Below are positions 17,755 to 26,505 of a stretch of 50,816 nucleotides of DNA, piece by piece (within the stretch, counting starts at the first letter, position 1; every line of letters begins with the position of its first letter). This DNA comes from Elusimicrobiales bacterium (GTDB lineage: Bacteria > Elusimicrobiota > Elusimicrobia > Elusimicrobiales > Elusimicrobiaceae). Under the pieces are notes generated by a model, which worked only from the letters and a program-made list of their open reading frames with translations, was not told the DNA's origin and ran no database searches. Position numbers and translations under genes: made by a program. Where the stretch lies: contig JAQTYB010000004.1 in assembly GCA_028688475.1 (NCBI GenBank), forward strand, positions 1 through 50,816, given 5' to 3'.

Positions 17755-18854
17755 GAGAATTTCATCGCCTTGCGCACGGCTTTCATGGTTTCCTCCGCCG
17801 AGGCGTTGGCGGCGGCGTTGCCGCGCGCGAGAACTTCATCAACCAGTTGCGGGTTGTTTTGATACTGCGCGCGCTTTGCGCGGAAGTCGGCGAGATGGTT
17901 TTCGATGAACGTGAAAACATGTTTTTTGCAGTTTACGCAGCCCATGGAGCCGGCGCGGCATTCCGCCTCGCGCGCCTTGAAATCCGGGTTGTAGATTTTG
18001 TGGAAGGAGAACACCACGCAGCCGTCGGGATTGCCCTTGTCGTCGGCGCGTTTTTTGTTCGGGTCGGTGAACATGCACATTACTTTTTTTCGCGCGGACT
18101 CGGTTTCCTCGCCCAGCTCTATGGCGTTGCCGTAGGATTTGGACATCTTGCGCCCGTCGAGCCCCGGCACTTTGGGAATTTCGGGCAGAAGCGGCTTCGG
18201 CTCGGTCAGCGTGTCCGCGCCGTAAAGGTCGTTGAACCGGCGCACTATCTCGCGCGACATTTCCACATGGGCAACCTGGTCCTGTCCCACCGGCACGAAA
18301 TCGCCGCGGTGCACGGCTATGTCGGCGGCCTGCAGCACGGGGTAGCCGAGAAAACCGAAAGAGGCGAGTTCAGAAGCCGCGGCCAGTTCGGCGTCCGCGC
18401 CCATTCCGGCGGATTCGTTGAGCGCGGTCATAAGCTTTCCAGAGGATTGCGCCTTGTGATGCTCCAACTGCCCTGCGTATTTTTTCTTGAAAATTTCTAT
18501 CAGCTGCTCTTTGTAAGTCGGGCAGCGCAGCAGCCAGCCGACGGGGGTTATCATGCCCAGCAGCAGGTTAAGTTCGGCGTGGCCAGGCACGCCGGACTGC
18601 CTGAAAATCACGCACTTTTCCGGGTCCACTCCGGCGGCGAGCCAGTCTATAACCATCTCGCGCGTGTTTGCGATAATCCGCGACGTATCCTCGTGCCCGG
18701 TGGTAAGCGAGTGCCAGTCCGCGACGAAAAAGCGGCAGTCGTATTTATCCTGAAGCGAGACCCAGTTTTTCAGCACGCCGAAATAGTGGCCGAGATGCAT
18801 CCGGCCCGTGGGGCGCGCCCCCGAAATCACCCGCGCTTTTTTTTCCATATCCAC
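17751..18854 (-). CDS. trpS: Tryptophanyl-tRNA synthetase
   Basis: The 367-residue class I aminoacyl-tRNA synthetase has a HIGH-type motif HLGH (20-23) and the KMSKS loop as GRKMSKSYGN (about 232-241). It also has CRAGSMGCVNCKKH, a cysteine cluster found in a subset of TrpRS enzymes that may bind metal. It charges tRNA-Trp. The first two codons (Met-Asp) precede a second Met at position 3, so the start could be 18848. HipT kinases of HipBST modules are known to phosphorylate TrpS in the KMSKS loop, and such a kinase gene lies at 46554-47456. Confidence 0.96.
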   Translation of the reverse strand: MDMEKKARVISGARPTGRMHLGHYFGVLKNWVSLQDKYDCRFFVADWHSLTTGHEDTSRIIANTREMVIDWLAAGVDPEKCVIFRQSGVPGHAELNLLLGMITPVGWLLRCPTYKEQLIEIFKKKYAGQLEHHKAQSSGKLMTALNESAGMGADAELAAASELASFGFLGYPVLQAADIAVHRGDFVPVGQDQVAHVEMSREIVRRFNDLYGADTLTEPKPLLPEIPKVPGLDGRKMSKSYGNAIELGEETESARKKVMCMFTDPNKKRADDKGNPDGCVVFSFHKIYNPDFKAREAECRAGSMGCVNCKKHVFTFIENHLADFRAKRAQYQNNPQLVDEVLARGNAAANASAEETMKAVRKAMKFS

Positions 18855-18860
18855 GCTCCG

Positions 18861-19502
18861 TTAAAAAGTGAACAGACCCATTTTCGCCAGCAGCAGCATC
18901 GAAAGCGCCACCGGCAGCGTGATGATGTATCTCATTATCCCCGTGACGATGAGGCCCAGCACTATCCACATCCCGTAGGGAACATGCCGCTCGTAAACCG
19001 CCGCCCATTTGTAAGGCAGCAGTCCGCGCGCTATCTGAAACCCGTCCAGCGGGGCGATGGGAATGAGGTTGAAAACCGCCAGCACCAGATTCACCGTAAC
19101 CAGAAAAGAAAGCGCTTTGACGGCCAGCACCACATTATCCGCGCCGAGCAAAGACGAGGCCAGCAGCACGGACTTGAGCAGCAGCACTCCCGCCAGCGCC
19201 AGAGCTATGTTGGAAAGCGGCCCCATCGCCGCCACCGCCACCATGTCCTGCCGCGGGCGGTTGAGCCTCAGCGGATTCACCGGCACCGGTTTCGCCCAGC
19301 CGAACATCGGCAGATGCGACATATAGCACAACACCGGCAGCAATATGGTGCCGAACAAATCCACATGCACCGCGGGGTTGAGCGTGAGCCTGCCGGAAAG
19401 ATAGGCGGTATCGTCGCCCCGGCGGTAGGCCATATAGCCGTGGGCAAACTCGTGGAACACCACCGAAAAGAAAAGCAGGGGAGCCTGATAAATCCATTCC
19501 AT
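18861..19502 (-). CDS. Site-2 protease (M50) family membrane protein
   Basis: The 213-residue polytopic protein has zinc motif HEFAH (17-21) at the very N-terminus in a TM segment and the second ligand motif NLIPIAPLDGFQ, both as in compact M50 peptidases. It is a minimal core protease without a PDZ domain, so its substrate cannot be guessed. Similar small M50 genes often sit next to trpS-scpA-scpB in diverse bacteria, as here. The gene precedes trpS by only six bases. Confidence 0.92.
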   Translation of the reverse strand: MEWIYQAPLLFFSVVFHEFAHGYMAYRRGDDTAYLSGRLTLNPAVHVDLFGTILLPVLCYMSHLPMFGWAKPVPVNPLRLNRPRQDMVAVAAMGPLSNIALALAGVLLLKSVLLASSLLGADNVVLAVKALSFLVTVNLVLAVFNLIPIAPLDGFQIARGLLPYKWAAVYERHVPYGMWIVLGLIVTGIMRYIITLPVALSMLLLAKMGLFTF

Positions 19503-19559
19503 AGAGAGTCGGAAAACGGGCGCTGTCCGCCTGTCCCCGGATAATTCAGGGAAACAAGC

Positions 19560-22106
19560 CTATTCTTCGATTATCTCTTCGATAATCTCGTCGCCCTCGT
19601 CGGTCCGCGGGACGGGTTTCAGTTTCGGCGCGGGCTTGGCGGCGGCGCGGCGCGGCGCAACCGCCTTTTTGGCGGGCTTGCGCTTTTTAGCCGGCGGCTT
19701 GCCCTCCGGGACCGCGCCTTCAACCGGCGAAAACGGCTGCGCGGCGGATAGTGCGCCCGCGGAGGCGGGCGCGCTGACGCCGTCTTTGGCGGACGGGGCC
19801 GGTTTGGGGGCGGCAGGCGCGGGCGAAAACGGCGACGCGAAGTTTGCGGCGGGCGGCGCGGCATTGCCCTGCCGCGGCGGGACGGATTGCGGACTGGCCC
19901 TGCCGGACTGCTGCGCTGACGCGGGCGCTGGCGCGGCTCCGGCGCCGCCGGCGGTTATGAAAAGATTCTGCGCCTCGCTGTTTGTGGGGACGACGGTATG
20001 CTTTTCGGCGTCATAATCGAAGAAATAGGACACCTTGTAGCCGTTGGCCCCCGCCGGCGGGACCGTCACGGAAACGGCATACAGCGAGCCGGACACCGCC
20101 TGCGCCTTCCAATCCGCGGAGGACGCCGCCACAGCCGGAGCGGCGGCGGTTATCGCGGATTCCAGCGTGACGCCGGGCTTTATTTCGTAGCTCTTCACGA
20201 AAGCCAGCAATTCGGCGCTGCGCTGCGCGTCCGCCGCCTGCTGCGGCGAAACCGCGGCGGCGGGCGCCGGCGCGGGAGCGGCGGGCTGCTGCGGTTTTTG
20301 CGGGCCGCGCAGTCCCGGCAGATAGGCGGAAACAGATTTTACAATAGCGGGGTTCTTGAGCGGATTGAACGAATCGGGCACATACCCCTGCCATAATATG
20401 ACGCCGAAACAAGCGGCCGCGGCGGCTATGATGACAAGCGTCATGCCTATGGTCTTGAACAGGCCTTTGAGATATCTCTTGAGCACGTTGAAAAACGGCT
20501 CGCCGGTGCCGCCTATGGTCATATTCAGCTCTTTCTGCGACGGCTCGTCCGGGGAACCTGGCTGCGCCACCGCCGGCACAGGCGAGGCGGGACGCAGCGA
20601 CGCTTCCGGCATACGGCGCTGCGTTTGCGGTTTGGCGTCCGCCGGCGCGGTGGGGTATACCTGCTGCGGCGCGCTGCGGTCGGCGGAAAGGATGGAAATT
20701 GCTTCCAGTATCGCGCTTATCCGGACGGGAATATCCTTGTTGGCGTTTTGAAATCCGGAAAGGGCTATGCCGAACTCGTTTTTGAAAGAGGCGAGTTCGC
20801 CCAGCAGCCGGTCCAGCTTGCGCGCGGCCTCGGCGTCGGAGGCGCCGGACGGCGCCGTCGCGGCGGCGTCAGCCTGCTTTTGGGTATGCCGGGAATCAAC
20901 CAGAATCTGCCCTATGCTGTTGACGTTGCGGCTTAGCTGCTCGAGCCGCGATTTTATCTCGGTGGTCTCCGCCAGCGACACGCTGGCCGCGGGAGCGGCG
21001 GGCCGCGCCGGGTAAGGGGAGCCATGACCGGCGAAATTAGGGCCGCCGTACGGCGAGGAATGCAGCGGCAGCGGCGTCGCCTTGCTGATTTCGACCCCCA
21101 GTATGTCGGCGGAACTTTCGATTATGAGACCGCCCTTCGACAGTCCCTGCTCAAGGCCGGTGGAAGTGTTCATCGAGGCGAGCGCTTCGCCGTGAGCGCC
21201 TTCGGGGGAGAGCGCCTGGGCGGCGCTTTCAAGCTGCGGCCTGGCGAACTCTCGCGGCCAGGACGACGCGGGCGTTCCGGCGGAAGAGGGCTGCGGCCTG
21301 GACACCGCCGAGGACGCCGATTCAAATGAAAGCGGCTGTGCGGAGAGCGGCGCCGCTTTTTCCGGCGGAGGAGCCGCGTCAGCGGGTTTGGCTTCCGGCG
21401 AAGGCTGCGGCGCGGCGGCGGCAGGAACTTCAGCGGCCTGCGCGGCGGACGGTGCGGAGGCTTGCGGCGCCTGAACCAGACTGTCCAGCGACGCGATTGC
21501 GGCGGGGATATCGGCGGAACCGCCTGTAAATGCCGCGGCTTGCGGCTCCTGAGCGGGAATGCACTGCGAATCGGAAGCCTTCGCCGCATCGCTCAGCGAC
21601 GAAATGGAGCCCGCCAAATCAGCCTGGCTTTCCTGCTGCGCGGCGGGTTCGCAAACAGCGGCGTCTTCGGGAACGTCCGCCACGGCTTGCGGGGAAGAAA
21701 CGGTTTCAGGCGTTTGGGCGGGCTCTTCCCGCGGCGCGGAGGCCTCCGGCGAGACGGCGGCTTGCGAAACATCCGCCGCGGTTTCCGGCGCAGACGCGGC
21801 TTGCGGCGCTTCGGCGGCAGGCGGCGAGACGGCCTCGGCGTAAGCCTGCTCGAGTTCCCGCAGCGAGGGCTGGGATTGAGCCCCTTCGGCGGCGGGCTCA
21901 TAAGCCTGCGCGGCCTCGTCGGGCTGCGCCGGCATGGCGGAAGAATCGGCAAACAACGCGCTGGCGAATTGCCATTCCTGCGGCTCGCCGTCCACGGTGC
22001 TCTCGGGGCAAAGAAGCGTTTCAGCCGAATAGCCGGCGACTGCCGGCAATTCTTCACGGTCGAAAGGCCCTTTGATTTCGTTGTCTATGTAAGCCCAGTA
22101 TTTCAC
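19560..22106 (-). CDS. GYF_2-domain membrane protein with long Ala/Pro-rich linker
   Basis: The 848-residue protein starts with a GYF_2 (DUF4339) domain, MKYWAYIDNEIKGPFDREEL, with the sequence GPF typical of the domain (about 1-55). Then comes an Ala/Pro/Glu-rich region (about 60-360), a coiled-coil-like segment (LEQLSRNVNSIGQIL, about 390-480), one TM helix (IGMTLVIIAAAAACFGVILW, about 560-580), a globular periplasmic part (about 630-720) and a Lys/Pro-rich tail ending DEIIEEIIEE. The GYF domain would face the cytoplasm and may bind proline-rich partners. Function is unknown. It is the first minus-strand gene of this cluster and is divergent from the response regulator. Confidence 0.75.
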   Translation of the reverse strand: MKYWAYIDNEIKGPFDREELPAVAGYSAETLLCPESTVDGEPQEWQFASALFADSSAMPAQPDEAAQAYEPAAEGAQSQPSLRELEQAYAEAVSPPAAEAPQAASAPETAADVSQAAVSPEASAPREEPAQTPETVSSPQAVADVPEDAAVCEPAAQQESQADLAGSISSLSDAAKASDSQCIPAQEPQAAAFTGGSADIPAAIASLDSLVQAPQASAPSAAQAAEVPAAAAPQPSPEAKPADAAPPPEKAAPLSAQPLSFESASSAVSRPQPSSAGTPASSWPREFARPQLESAAQALSPEGAHGEALASMNTSTGLEQGLSKGGLIIESSADILGVEISKATPLPLHSSPYGGPNFAGHGSPYPARPAAPAASVSLAETTEIKSRLEQLSRNVNSIGQILVDSRHTQKQADAAATAPSGASDAEAARKLDRLLGELASFKNEFGIALSGFQNANKDIPVRISAILEAISILSADRSAPQQVYPTAPADAKPQTQRRMPEASLRPASPVPAVAQPGSPDEPSQKELNMTIGGTGEPFFNVLKRYLKGLFKTIGMTLVIIAAAAACFGVILWQGYVPDSFNPLKNPAIVKSVSAYLPGLRGPQKPQQPAAPAPAPAAAVSPQQAADAQRSAELLAFVKSYEIKPGVTLESAITAAAPAVAASSADWKAQAVSGSLYAVSVTVPPAGANGYKVSYFFDYDAEKHTVVPTNSEAQNLFITAGGAGAAPAPASAQQSGRASPQSVPPRQGNAAPPAANFASPFSPAPAAPKPAPSAKDGVSAPASAGALSAAQPFSPVEGAVPEGKPPAKKRKPAKKAVAPRRAAAKPAPKLKPVPRTDEGDEIIEEIIEE

Positions 22107-22194
22107 GCAATACCGCCATTGTAGAATGGAGTAATTGTACCAACTAACCGCGCGGACTTACAACTTTCAAAATATATTTTGTAGAATCTGGGTA

Positions 22195-22557
22195 ATGGGC
22201 AAGAAAATATTCATAATCGAAGATTCGCCGGAACTGCTTGAATCGCTTGAGGAAACGCTGCGGAAGGAAGGTTTCGAGGTGTTTTCCCAGGACACGGGGC
22301 GCGACGCTCTCGACAAGATAAAAGCCGCCGCGCCGGACCTAGTGGTGCTCGACGCCGTTCTGCCCGTTCTTGACGGCAACGCCATAGCGGCTCAGCTTTC
22401 CGCCGACGACGCGGTTAAAAACATCCCCATAATAGTCCTCAGCCACCTCATGCAGGCAAAACCGCTGTTTGAAAAATTCGGGCAGGTGAAAGGATTCCTG
22501 TCCAGGCCTGTCAAAACCTCCGAACTGCTGGAAACCGTAAAAACCGCAATTACCTGA
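22195..22557 (+). CDS. Stand-alone response regulator receiver protein
   Basis: The 120-residue protein is a single CheY-like receiver. It has acidic residues in IIEDSPE, the phospho-acceptor Asp in LVVLDAVLP (about residue 53), and a Ser at the switch position in IIVLSHL. The usual KP pair near the end of beta-5 reads SRPVK, with Arg in place of the conserved Lys. The ATG at 22195 gives the standard beta-1 start. The frame opens at 22135, but those 20 residues are not receiver-like. No kinase or output gene is adjacent. Its 3' end overlaps the convergent queG by eight bases. Confidence 0.9.
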   Translation: MGKKIFIIEDSPELLESLEETLRKEGFEVFSQDTGRDALDKIKAAAPDLVVLDAVLPVLDGNAIAAQLSADDAVKNIPIIVLSHLMQAKPLFEKFGQVKGFLSRPVKTSELLETVKTAIT

Positions 22558-23416
22558 CAGCTTCAAATACCGCGCTGACAGCCGCGCTTGTTCCCGCGTT
22601 GAAGGGGCAGGCGTCCTGGCATATGTCGCAGCCGGCGGCTCTTTGTCCGCATATTTCCGCGGCGCCGGGCGGCAGTTCCCCTTTGTGCAGCGTGGTCCAG
22701 TAAGACGCGCAGCGCGCGGGATTCAAAACATACGGCTCCAGCGCGCCCGACGGGCAGGCGCGCAGGCAGTTTTCGCAGCGTCCGCAGCCGCCGGTGGCGC
22801 ACGGCGTGTCGGGTCCGAGTTCGCAGGACAGCGCTATCCCGCCCAAAACCACGAAGCTGCCGCGGCGCGGGGTTATCAGCAGCGTGTTTTTTCCGACCCA
22901 GCCCAGCCCCGCTTTCACGGCCAGCGCTTTTTCCAGCACGGGAGAATCATCGCAAAAAACCCTGCCTTCTGTTTCGGGATGATTTTCCCGCAGTTTCGCC
23001 AGCACGCCTTCAAGCGCGGCTTTCACCGCCGCATGGTAATCCCGCAGCAGGAAATAGCGCGCCGCGTTCACCGAAGGCAGCGAAGCGAACGCTTTTTTAA
23101 GCGGCAGGTTCCTGCCGCCGCGCGTCGCGGTTATGCGCTCAAGTTCTCCCGGAGACAGCGGCGCCGGCGGCGGTCCGCCGTAACAGAACGCGCACATCAG
23201 CACGGAACGCGCTTTTGGAAAAAAACTCCTGATATCGGCGCGCCGCCGCGGCGCGCGCGCAAGCCAGCCCAGTCCCGGCGGCAGGCCGCGCGCGATATAA
23301 TTTTCGAGTTGCGGAACGGAGGAGGAGAGAATGTCCGCGCCGGCCACGCCCGCGGACGAAGCCGCGCCGAGCGCGAGCCTTTTCAGTTCAGCCTTGAGGC
23401 GGCTTTCAGTTCCCAT
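22550..23416 (-). CDS. queG: Epoxyqueuosine reductase QueG (short form)
   Basis: The 288-residue protein has the QueG layout: an N-terminal cobalamin-binding region, the active-site segment CDDSPVLEKALAVKAGLGWVG with catalytic Asp, and two [4Fe-4S] motifs (CGRCENCLRACPSGAL and GCDICQDACPFN). It reduces epoxyqueuosine to queuosine in tRNA. It ends soon after the second cluster and lacks the C-terminal HEAT-like domain of longer homologues. The start at 23416 overlaps birA by 34 bases. Upstream codons of the frame are shadow sequence. Confidence 0.9.
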   Translation of the reverse strand: MGTESRLKAELKRLALGAASSAGVAGADILSSSVPQLENYIARGLPPGLGWLARAPRRRADIRSFFPKARSVLMCAFCYGGPPPAPLSPGELERITATRGGRNLPLKKAFASLPSVNAARYFLLRDYHAAVKAALEGVLAKLRENHPETEGRVFCDDSPVLEKALAVKAGLGWVGKNTLLITPRRGSFVVLGGIALSCELGPDTPCATGGCGRCENCLRACPSGALEPYVLNPARCASYWTTLHKGELPPGAAEICGQRAAGCDICQDACPFNAGTSAAVSAVFEAVR

Positions 23417-24009
23417 GCCGAGTAGGCGTCCCAGAAAACGGAAAAGAATTCGGAGAGGAACTCGCCGCGGTCCGCCGCCGCGCCGCTGGCGCGGCGCACC
23501 GTGGTGGCGCGGGGCAGGGTTTTGGAAAGCCGGTTTTCGAGATTCACGCCGATTCCGGCCACCACCCAGTGCGCCAGCCCGCCGTCCGTGGAGGAATCTA
23601 TCAGTATGCCCGACAATTTGAGATATTTCCGCCGGGCCGGCTCCCACGCCAGCACGTCGTTGGGCGGCTTGACGCGGGTTTTAAGCCCGTAGAGCCCGCG
23701 CGCGGTCCGGGAAACGGCGTCCGCAACAGCGAGGCTGAGCCCGCTCAAATCCGCCGGCGCGGCTTTGGGCCTTAAAATCACGCTCATGTAGAGCCCGCCG
23801 GGAAGAGATTCCCACTCGCGGCCCAGCCGTCCCCGGCCAAGCGTCTGCTCCCCGGCCAGCACCAGCATGCCGTGAGACGCGCCCGAGACGGCGAGGGAGC
23901 GCGCGAAATCCTGCGTGCTGGCGGCTGAATCCATATAGAGAGTTTCGGACACGCCGCGCAGACCGCCTTTTACGGGAACAGGGAACAGGTTATTTCCGTG
24001 TGTCGTCAT
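23383..24009 (-). CDS. birA: Biotin-[acetyl-CoA-carboxylase] ligase (class I)
   Basis: The 208-residue protein carries the biotinyl-AMP binding motif GRGRLGR (58-64) and KPPNDVLA, the equivalent of the usual KWPNDV, plus the VVAGIGVNLEN segment. It lacks an N-terminal DNA-binding domain, so it is a pure ligase and not a repressor. It attaches biotin to carrier domains such as the acetyl-CoA carboxylase BCCP. It overlaps nadC by 20 bases upstream and queG by 34 bases downstream. Confidence 0.93.
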   Translation of the reverse strand: MTTHGNNLFPVPVKGGLRGVSETLYMDSAASTQDFARSLAVSGASHGMLVLAGEQTLGRGRLGREWESLPGGLYMSVILRPKAAPADLSGLSLAVADAVSRTARGLYGLKTRVKPPNDVLAWEPARRKYLKLSGILIDSSTDGGLAHWVVAGIGVNLENRLSKTLPRATTVRRASGAAADRGEFLSEFFSVFWDAYSAWELKAASRLN

Positions 24010-24844
24010 CGCATATTTCCAGGCTGATATCCAGCGCGGGGGCGGAGTGGGTCAGGCGCCCCACCGAAATCCTGTCGGCGCCGGTCTCGGCGTAGGCGCG
24101 CACGTTTTTCAGGCTCACCCCGCCGGAAATTTCCACCTGCGGGCGCACGGCCTGCGGAAAAGTTCCGATGAAGCGCACCGCTTTTTTTATGTCGGAGAGG
24201 CTCAGGTTGTCCAGCAATATTATGTCGGGGCGGCAGCCGGCGGCGAGTTTGACTTCCTCCAGCGATTGCGCCTCTATCTCGATAAATTCGACTCCGGGGC
24301 GCTTGCGCAGCTTCTCCACCGCCTCTTTGATGCGCGGCCAGCCGGCGGCGCGGATGTGGTTGTCCTTGACCAGCGCCGCGTCGTAGAGCCCCATGCGGTG
24401 GCAGACCCCGCCGCCGCATTTGACGGCGTATTTTTCCAGTTCGCGCAGTCCGGGAACCGTCTTGCGCGTGTCGAGAATGACGGCGGTCGTGCCCTGCGCC
24501 GCTTTGACGAACCGCGCCGTCAGCGTCGCTATACCGGAGAGGTGCTGCAGGAAGTTCAGCGCCACGCGCTCCGCGGAAAGAATGGACCTGTCGCCCTCCA
24601 CGCGCAGGATGACGTCCCCCGGCGAGACCGGTTCGCCGTCGGCCTTGAGCGTTTCCACTTTCGCCGCGCGGCTTAAAAGCGTGAAAGCCAGCTTGGCCGC
24701 CTCCACGCCGCAGACGACGCCGCTCTCTTTCGCGGCGGCGGCGGCCTTGTAGCGCTTGTCCGCGGGAATAAGCGCCGCGGTGGTGATGTCTCCCGCGCCG
24801 ATGTCTTCTTCAAGCGCGCGCCTTACCGTTTCTTTCAGTGTCAT
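23990..24844 (-). CDS. nadC: Nicotinate-nucleotide (quinolinate) pyrophosphorylase
   Basis: The 284-residue enzyme has the family motifs LLSRAAKVE, LNFLQHLSGIAT, DTRKTVPGLRELEKYAV, LVKDNHI and EIEAQSLEE. It makes nicotinate mononucleotide from quinolinate and PRPP in de novo NAD synthesis. The GGGxNHR motif reads GGGVCHR, with Cys instead of Asn, a minor oddity. It is the first gene of the nadC-birA-queG run. Upstream lies an inverted-repeat element. Confidence 0.95.
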   Translation of the reverse strand: MTLKETVRRALEEDIGAGDITTAALIPADKRYKAAAAAKESGVVCGVEAAKLAFTLLSRAAKVETLKADGEPVSPGDVILRVEGDRSILSAERVALNFLQHLSGIATLTARFVKAAQGTTAVILDTRKTVPGLRELEKYAVKCGGGVCHRMGLYDAALVKDNHIRAAGWPRIKEAVEKLRKRPGVEFIEIEAQSLEEVKLAAGCRPDIILLDNLSLSDIKKAVRFIGTFPQAVRPQVEISGGVSLKNVRAYAETGADRISVGRLTHSAPALDISLEICDDDTRK

Positions 24845-24872
24845 AGCATGAAAATTGCGGAGATTCCAGTCT

Positions 24873-25147
24873 TACTGTGTCGTAAACAACTATTTCTCCA
24901 TGAATACGAGCCACGAAACACACGAAATACACGAAAGAGGAACAAACAACGGAACTTTAGCCGCAGATAAACGCAGATTCTCGCGGATAAAGGCAAACAA
25001 AAGCAGTTTTGTTTTTAATCTGCGAATATCTGCGTTCATCTGCGGCTGAGTTATGTTGTTGAAAAGGCTCCTCATTTTTCGTGTCAATTTCGTGTGTTTC
25101 GTGGCTAAAATGCAGCCCTGTAGCTCTGCTGTGTTTATGACACAGTA
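24873..25147. repeat. MITE-like inverted-repeat element, copy 1
   Basis: This 275-base gene-less element is bounded by 16-base terminal inverted repeats TACTGTGTCGTAAACA (24873-24888) and TGTTTATGACACAGTA (25132-25147), differing at one position. Both ends finish in TA, as expected for Tc1/IS630-type TA target duplication. Inside are two nested inverted repeats: an outer pair with repeated CACGAAA units and an inner pair with repeated CGCAGAT units. A near copy lies at 29512-29773. The right end touches the stop codon of the transglycosylase gene (25148). Short frames inside it are artefacts of the repeats. Confidence 0.8.
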
Positions 25148-26443
25148 CTAAATATCTATATAGTGCGAAGCGCGCAAGCCCAGCACAATGCTCACGTACT
25201 CGCGCACGCCATAGGCGGGGCGGCTGAGACCCATCACGCTGGGCCCGCCGTTGTAGGAAGCCAGCACGCGCTCGACCACCCATTGCGGCTGCTGCGCCGG
25301 CTCGCCGGATGAGCCCAGTTTTCTGTTCGCCATCTCAAAAAGCCAGACGAGATATTCGGTGCCGAGCCGGATGTTCATTTCCGGGTTCTTGAGCTGCGAT
25401 GTTTTGAAATTTTTAATCCCGATGCGTTTCGCCATATCTTTGGCGGTGGCCGGCTTGAGCTGCATCAGCCCTATCGCGCCCGCGGAGGACTCGGTTGACG
25501 AATCGAACACGGATTCCTCCGCTATCACCGACTTCACTAGCCGCGGGTCCAGCTTGTTCGCCCCCGAGTATTTTCTGATTAAATCGTCATATTTGTTCAC
25601 CGACTTGGACGCCACTTTGCTCGCTAACACTTTGTCGTCAACCGGCACCAGCATGCCGGTGCCGATAAGCGGCGGATAGCTCCGCATGGCCTCAAACAGC
25701 GGCGAAACCCCGTTTCCGGCGGGCGCAAGGCTGCCCATATCGCCCAGTTGCGGATTGAGACCGGCCCCGTCGTCCCACCCCGCGGGCGCGGCTCCGCCGG
25801 GAAGCATCGCGTTGACCCGACGCTCGCGTTCGGAATCGGAATTAGAAGCGGACGCTGCGGAGTCGCCGAACTTTTTGTGTATATCAGCGGAGCCGTCCCC
25901 TCCGCCCGGCTGAAGACGCTCCTGTTGCAATTTGGCCCGCGCCTGCATGACCTCGCGGACAAACTGCTCGCTCGCGCCATCCGGCTTGTCAAATTCCAGC
26001 GGGCCCCGCGCATAGTCCAGCAGCACAAACTTTATCTCCTCATCGAAAAGCGCCGCCGGATTTTTGATTTTTCCTTTCCGCTTTCCGCGTTCAACCAGCT
26101 TTTTGAGCAGAAAACAACCGGCTTCGGGACTTTTCCTCGCGTTGCGCAAATCCCCGGGATTCATCTTCAGGAGGCGGGCGTAAGACGGGTTTATCCCCAT
26201 GGGGCCCAGCCGGCCTTCGGCGAGTTTTTGATTGGCGTCCAGAGCCGAAAATATCGCCAGCGGCAGTTCCGGTTCAACGCCGTATCTCTCGGCGAAGGTT
26301 CGTATCAGGGATTGCGTGTTGTCTTCCACGCCGGACGGCTGGCGGTTCGCGGGCCGCGGGTCGGCGCTCTGCGCGCAAACCGGCAACGCGGCGAAACCGC
26401 ACAAAGCCGGCAACAGAATCAGCCTTCCAATAAAACTCTGCAT
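25148..26443 (-). CDS. Lytic transglycosylase, paralogue 1 (SLT)
   Basis: The 431-residue exported protein starts at ATG 26443 (MQSFIGRLILLPALCGFAALPVCAQS, signal peptide). A longer frame to 26485 puts 14 extra residues ahead of the signal. Residues about 40-170 form a degenerate SLT-like domain (GRLGPMGINPSYARLLKM) without a catalytic Glu. A linker follows, then a canonical SLT domain with catalytic Glu in VIAEESVFD (about residue 308), then AIGLMQLKPATA and VLASYNGGP. It should cleave glycan strands of murein with 1,6-anhydro product. The next two genes are paralogues. Its stop codon abuts the MITE-like element. Confidence 0.9.
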   Translation of the reverse strand: MQSFIGRLILLPALCGFAALPVCAQSADPRPANRQPSGVEDNTQSLIRTFAERYGVEPELPLAIFSALDANQKLAEGRLGPMGINPSYARLLKMNPGDLRNARKSPEAGCFLLKKLVERGKRKGKIKNPAALFDEEIKFVLLDYARGPLEFDKPDGASEQFVREVMQARAKLQQERLQPGGGDGSADIHKKFGDSAASASNSDSERERRVNAMLPGGAAPAGWDDGAGLNPQLGDMGSLAPAGNGVSPLFEAMRSYPPLIGTGMLVPVDDKVLASKVASKSVNKYDDLIRKYSGANKLDPRLVKSVIAEESVFDSSTESSAGAIGLMQLKPATAKDMAKRIGIKNFKTSQLKNPEMNIRLGTEYLVWLFEMANRKLGSSGEPAQQPQWVVERVLASYNGGPSVMGLSRPAYGVREYVSIVLGLRASHYIDI

Positions 26444-26505
26444 ACGAGTAATCCCTGAAAATCGGACTGTTTTGGAATTTGACACCGCCGTACGCCGCCC
26501 CTGTA

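Noticed and set aside
17847-19544. 565-codon plus-strand frame opposite trpS and the M50 gene
   Set aside because: Shadow with no motif. Both genes opposite have clear family signatures.
24890-25087. Short frames inside the MITE-like element
   Set aside because: Products are encoded by repeat units and the same pattern appears in copy 2 by duplication.
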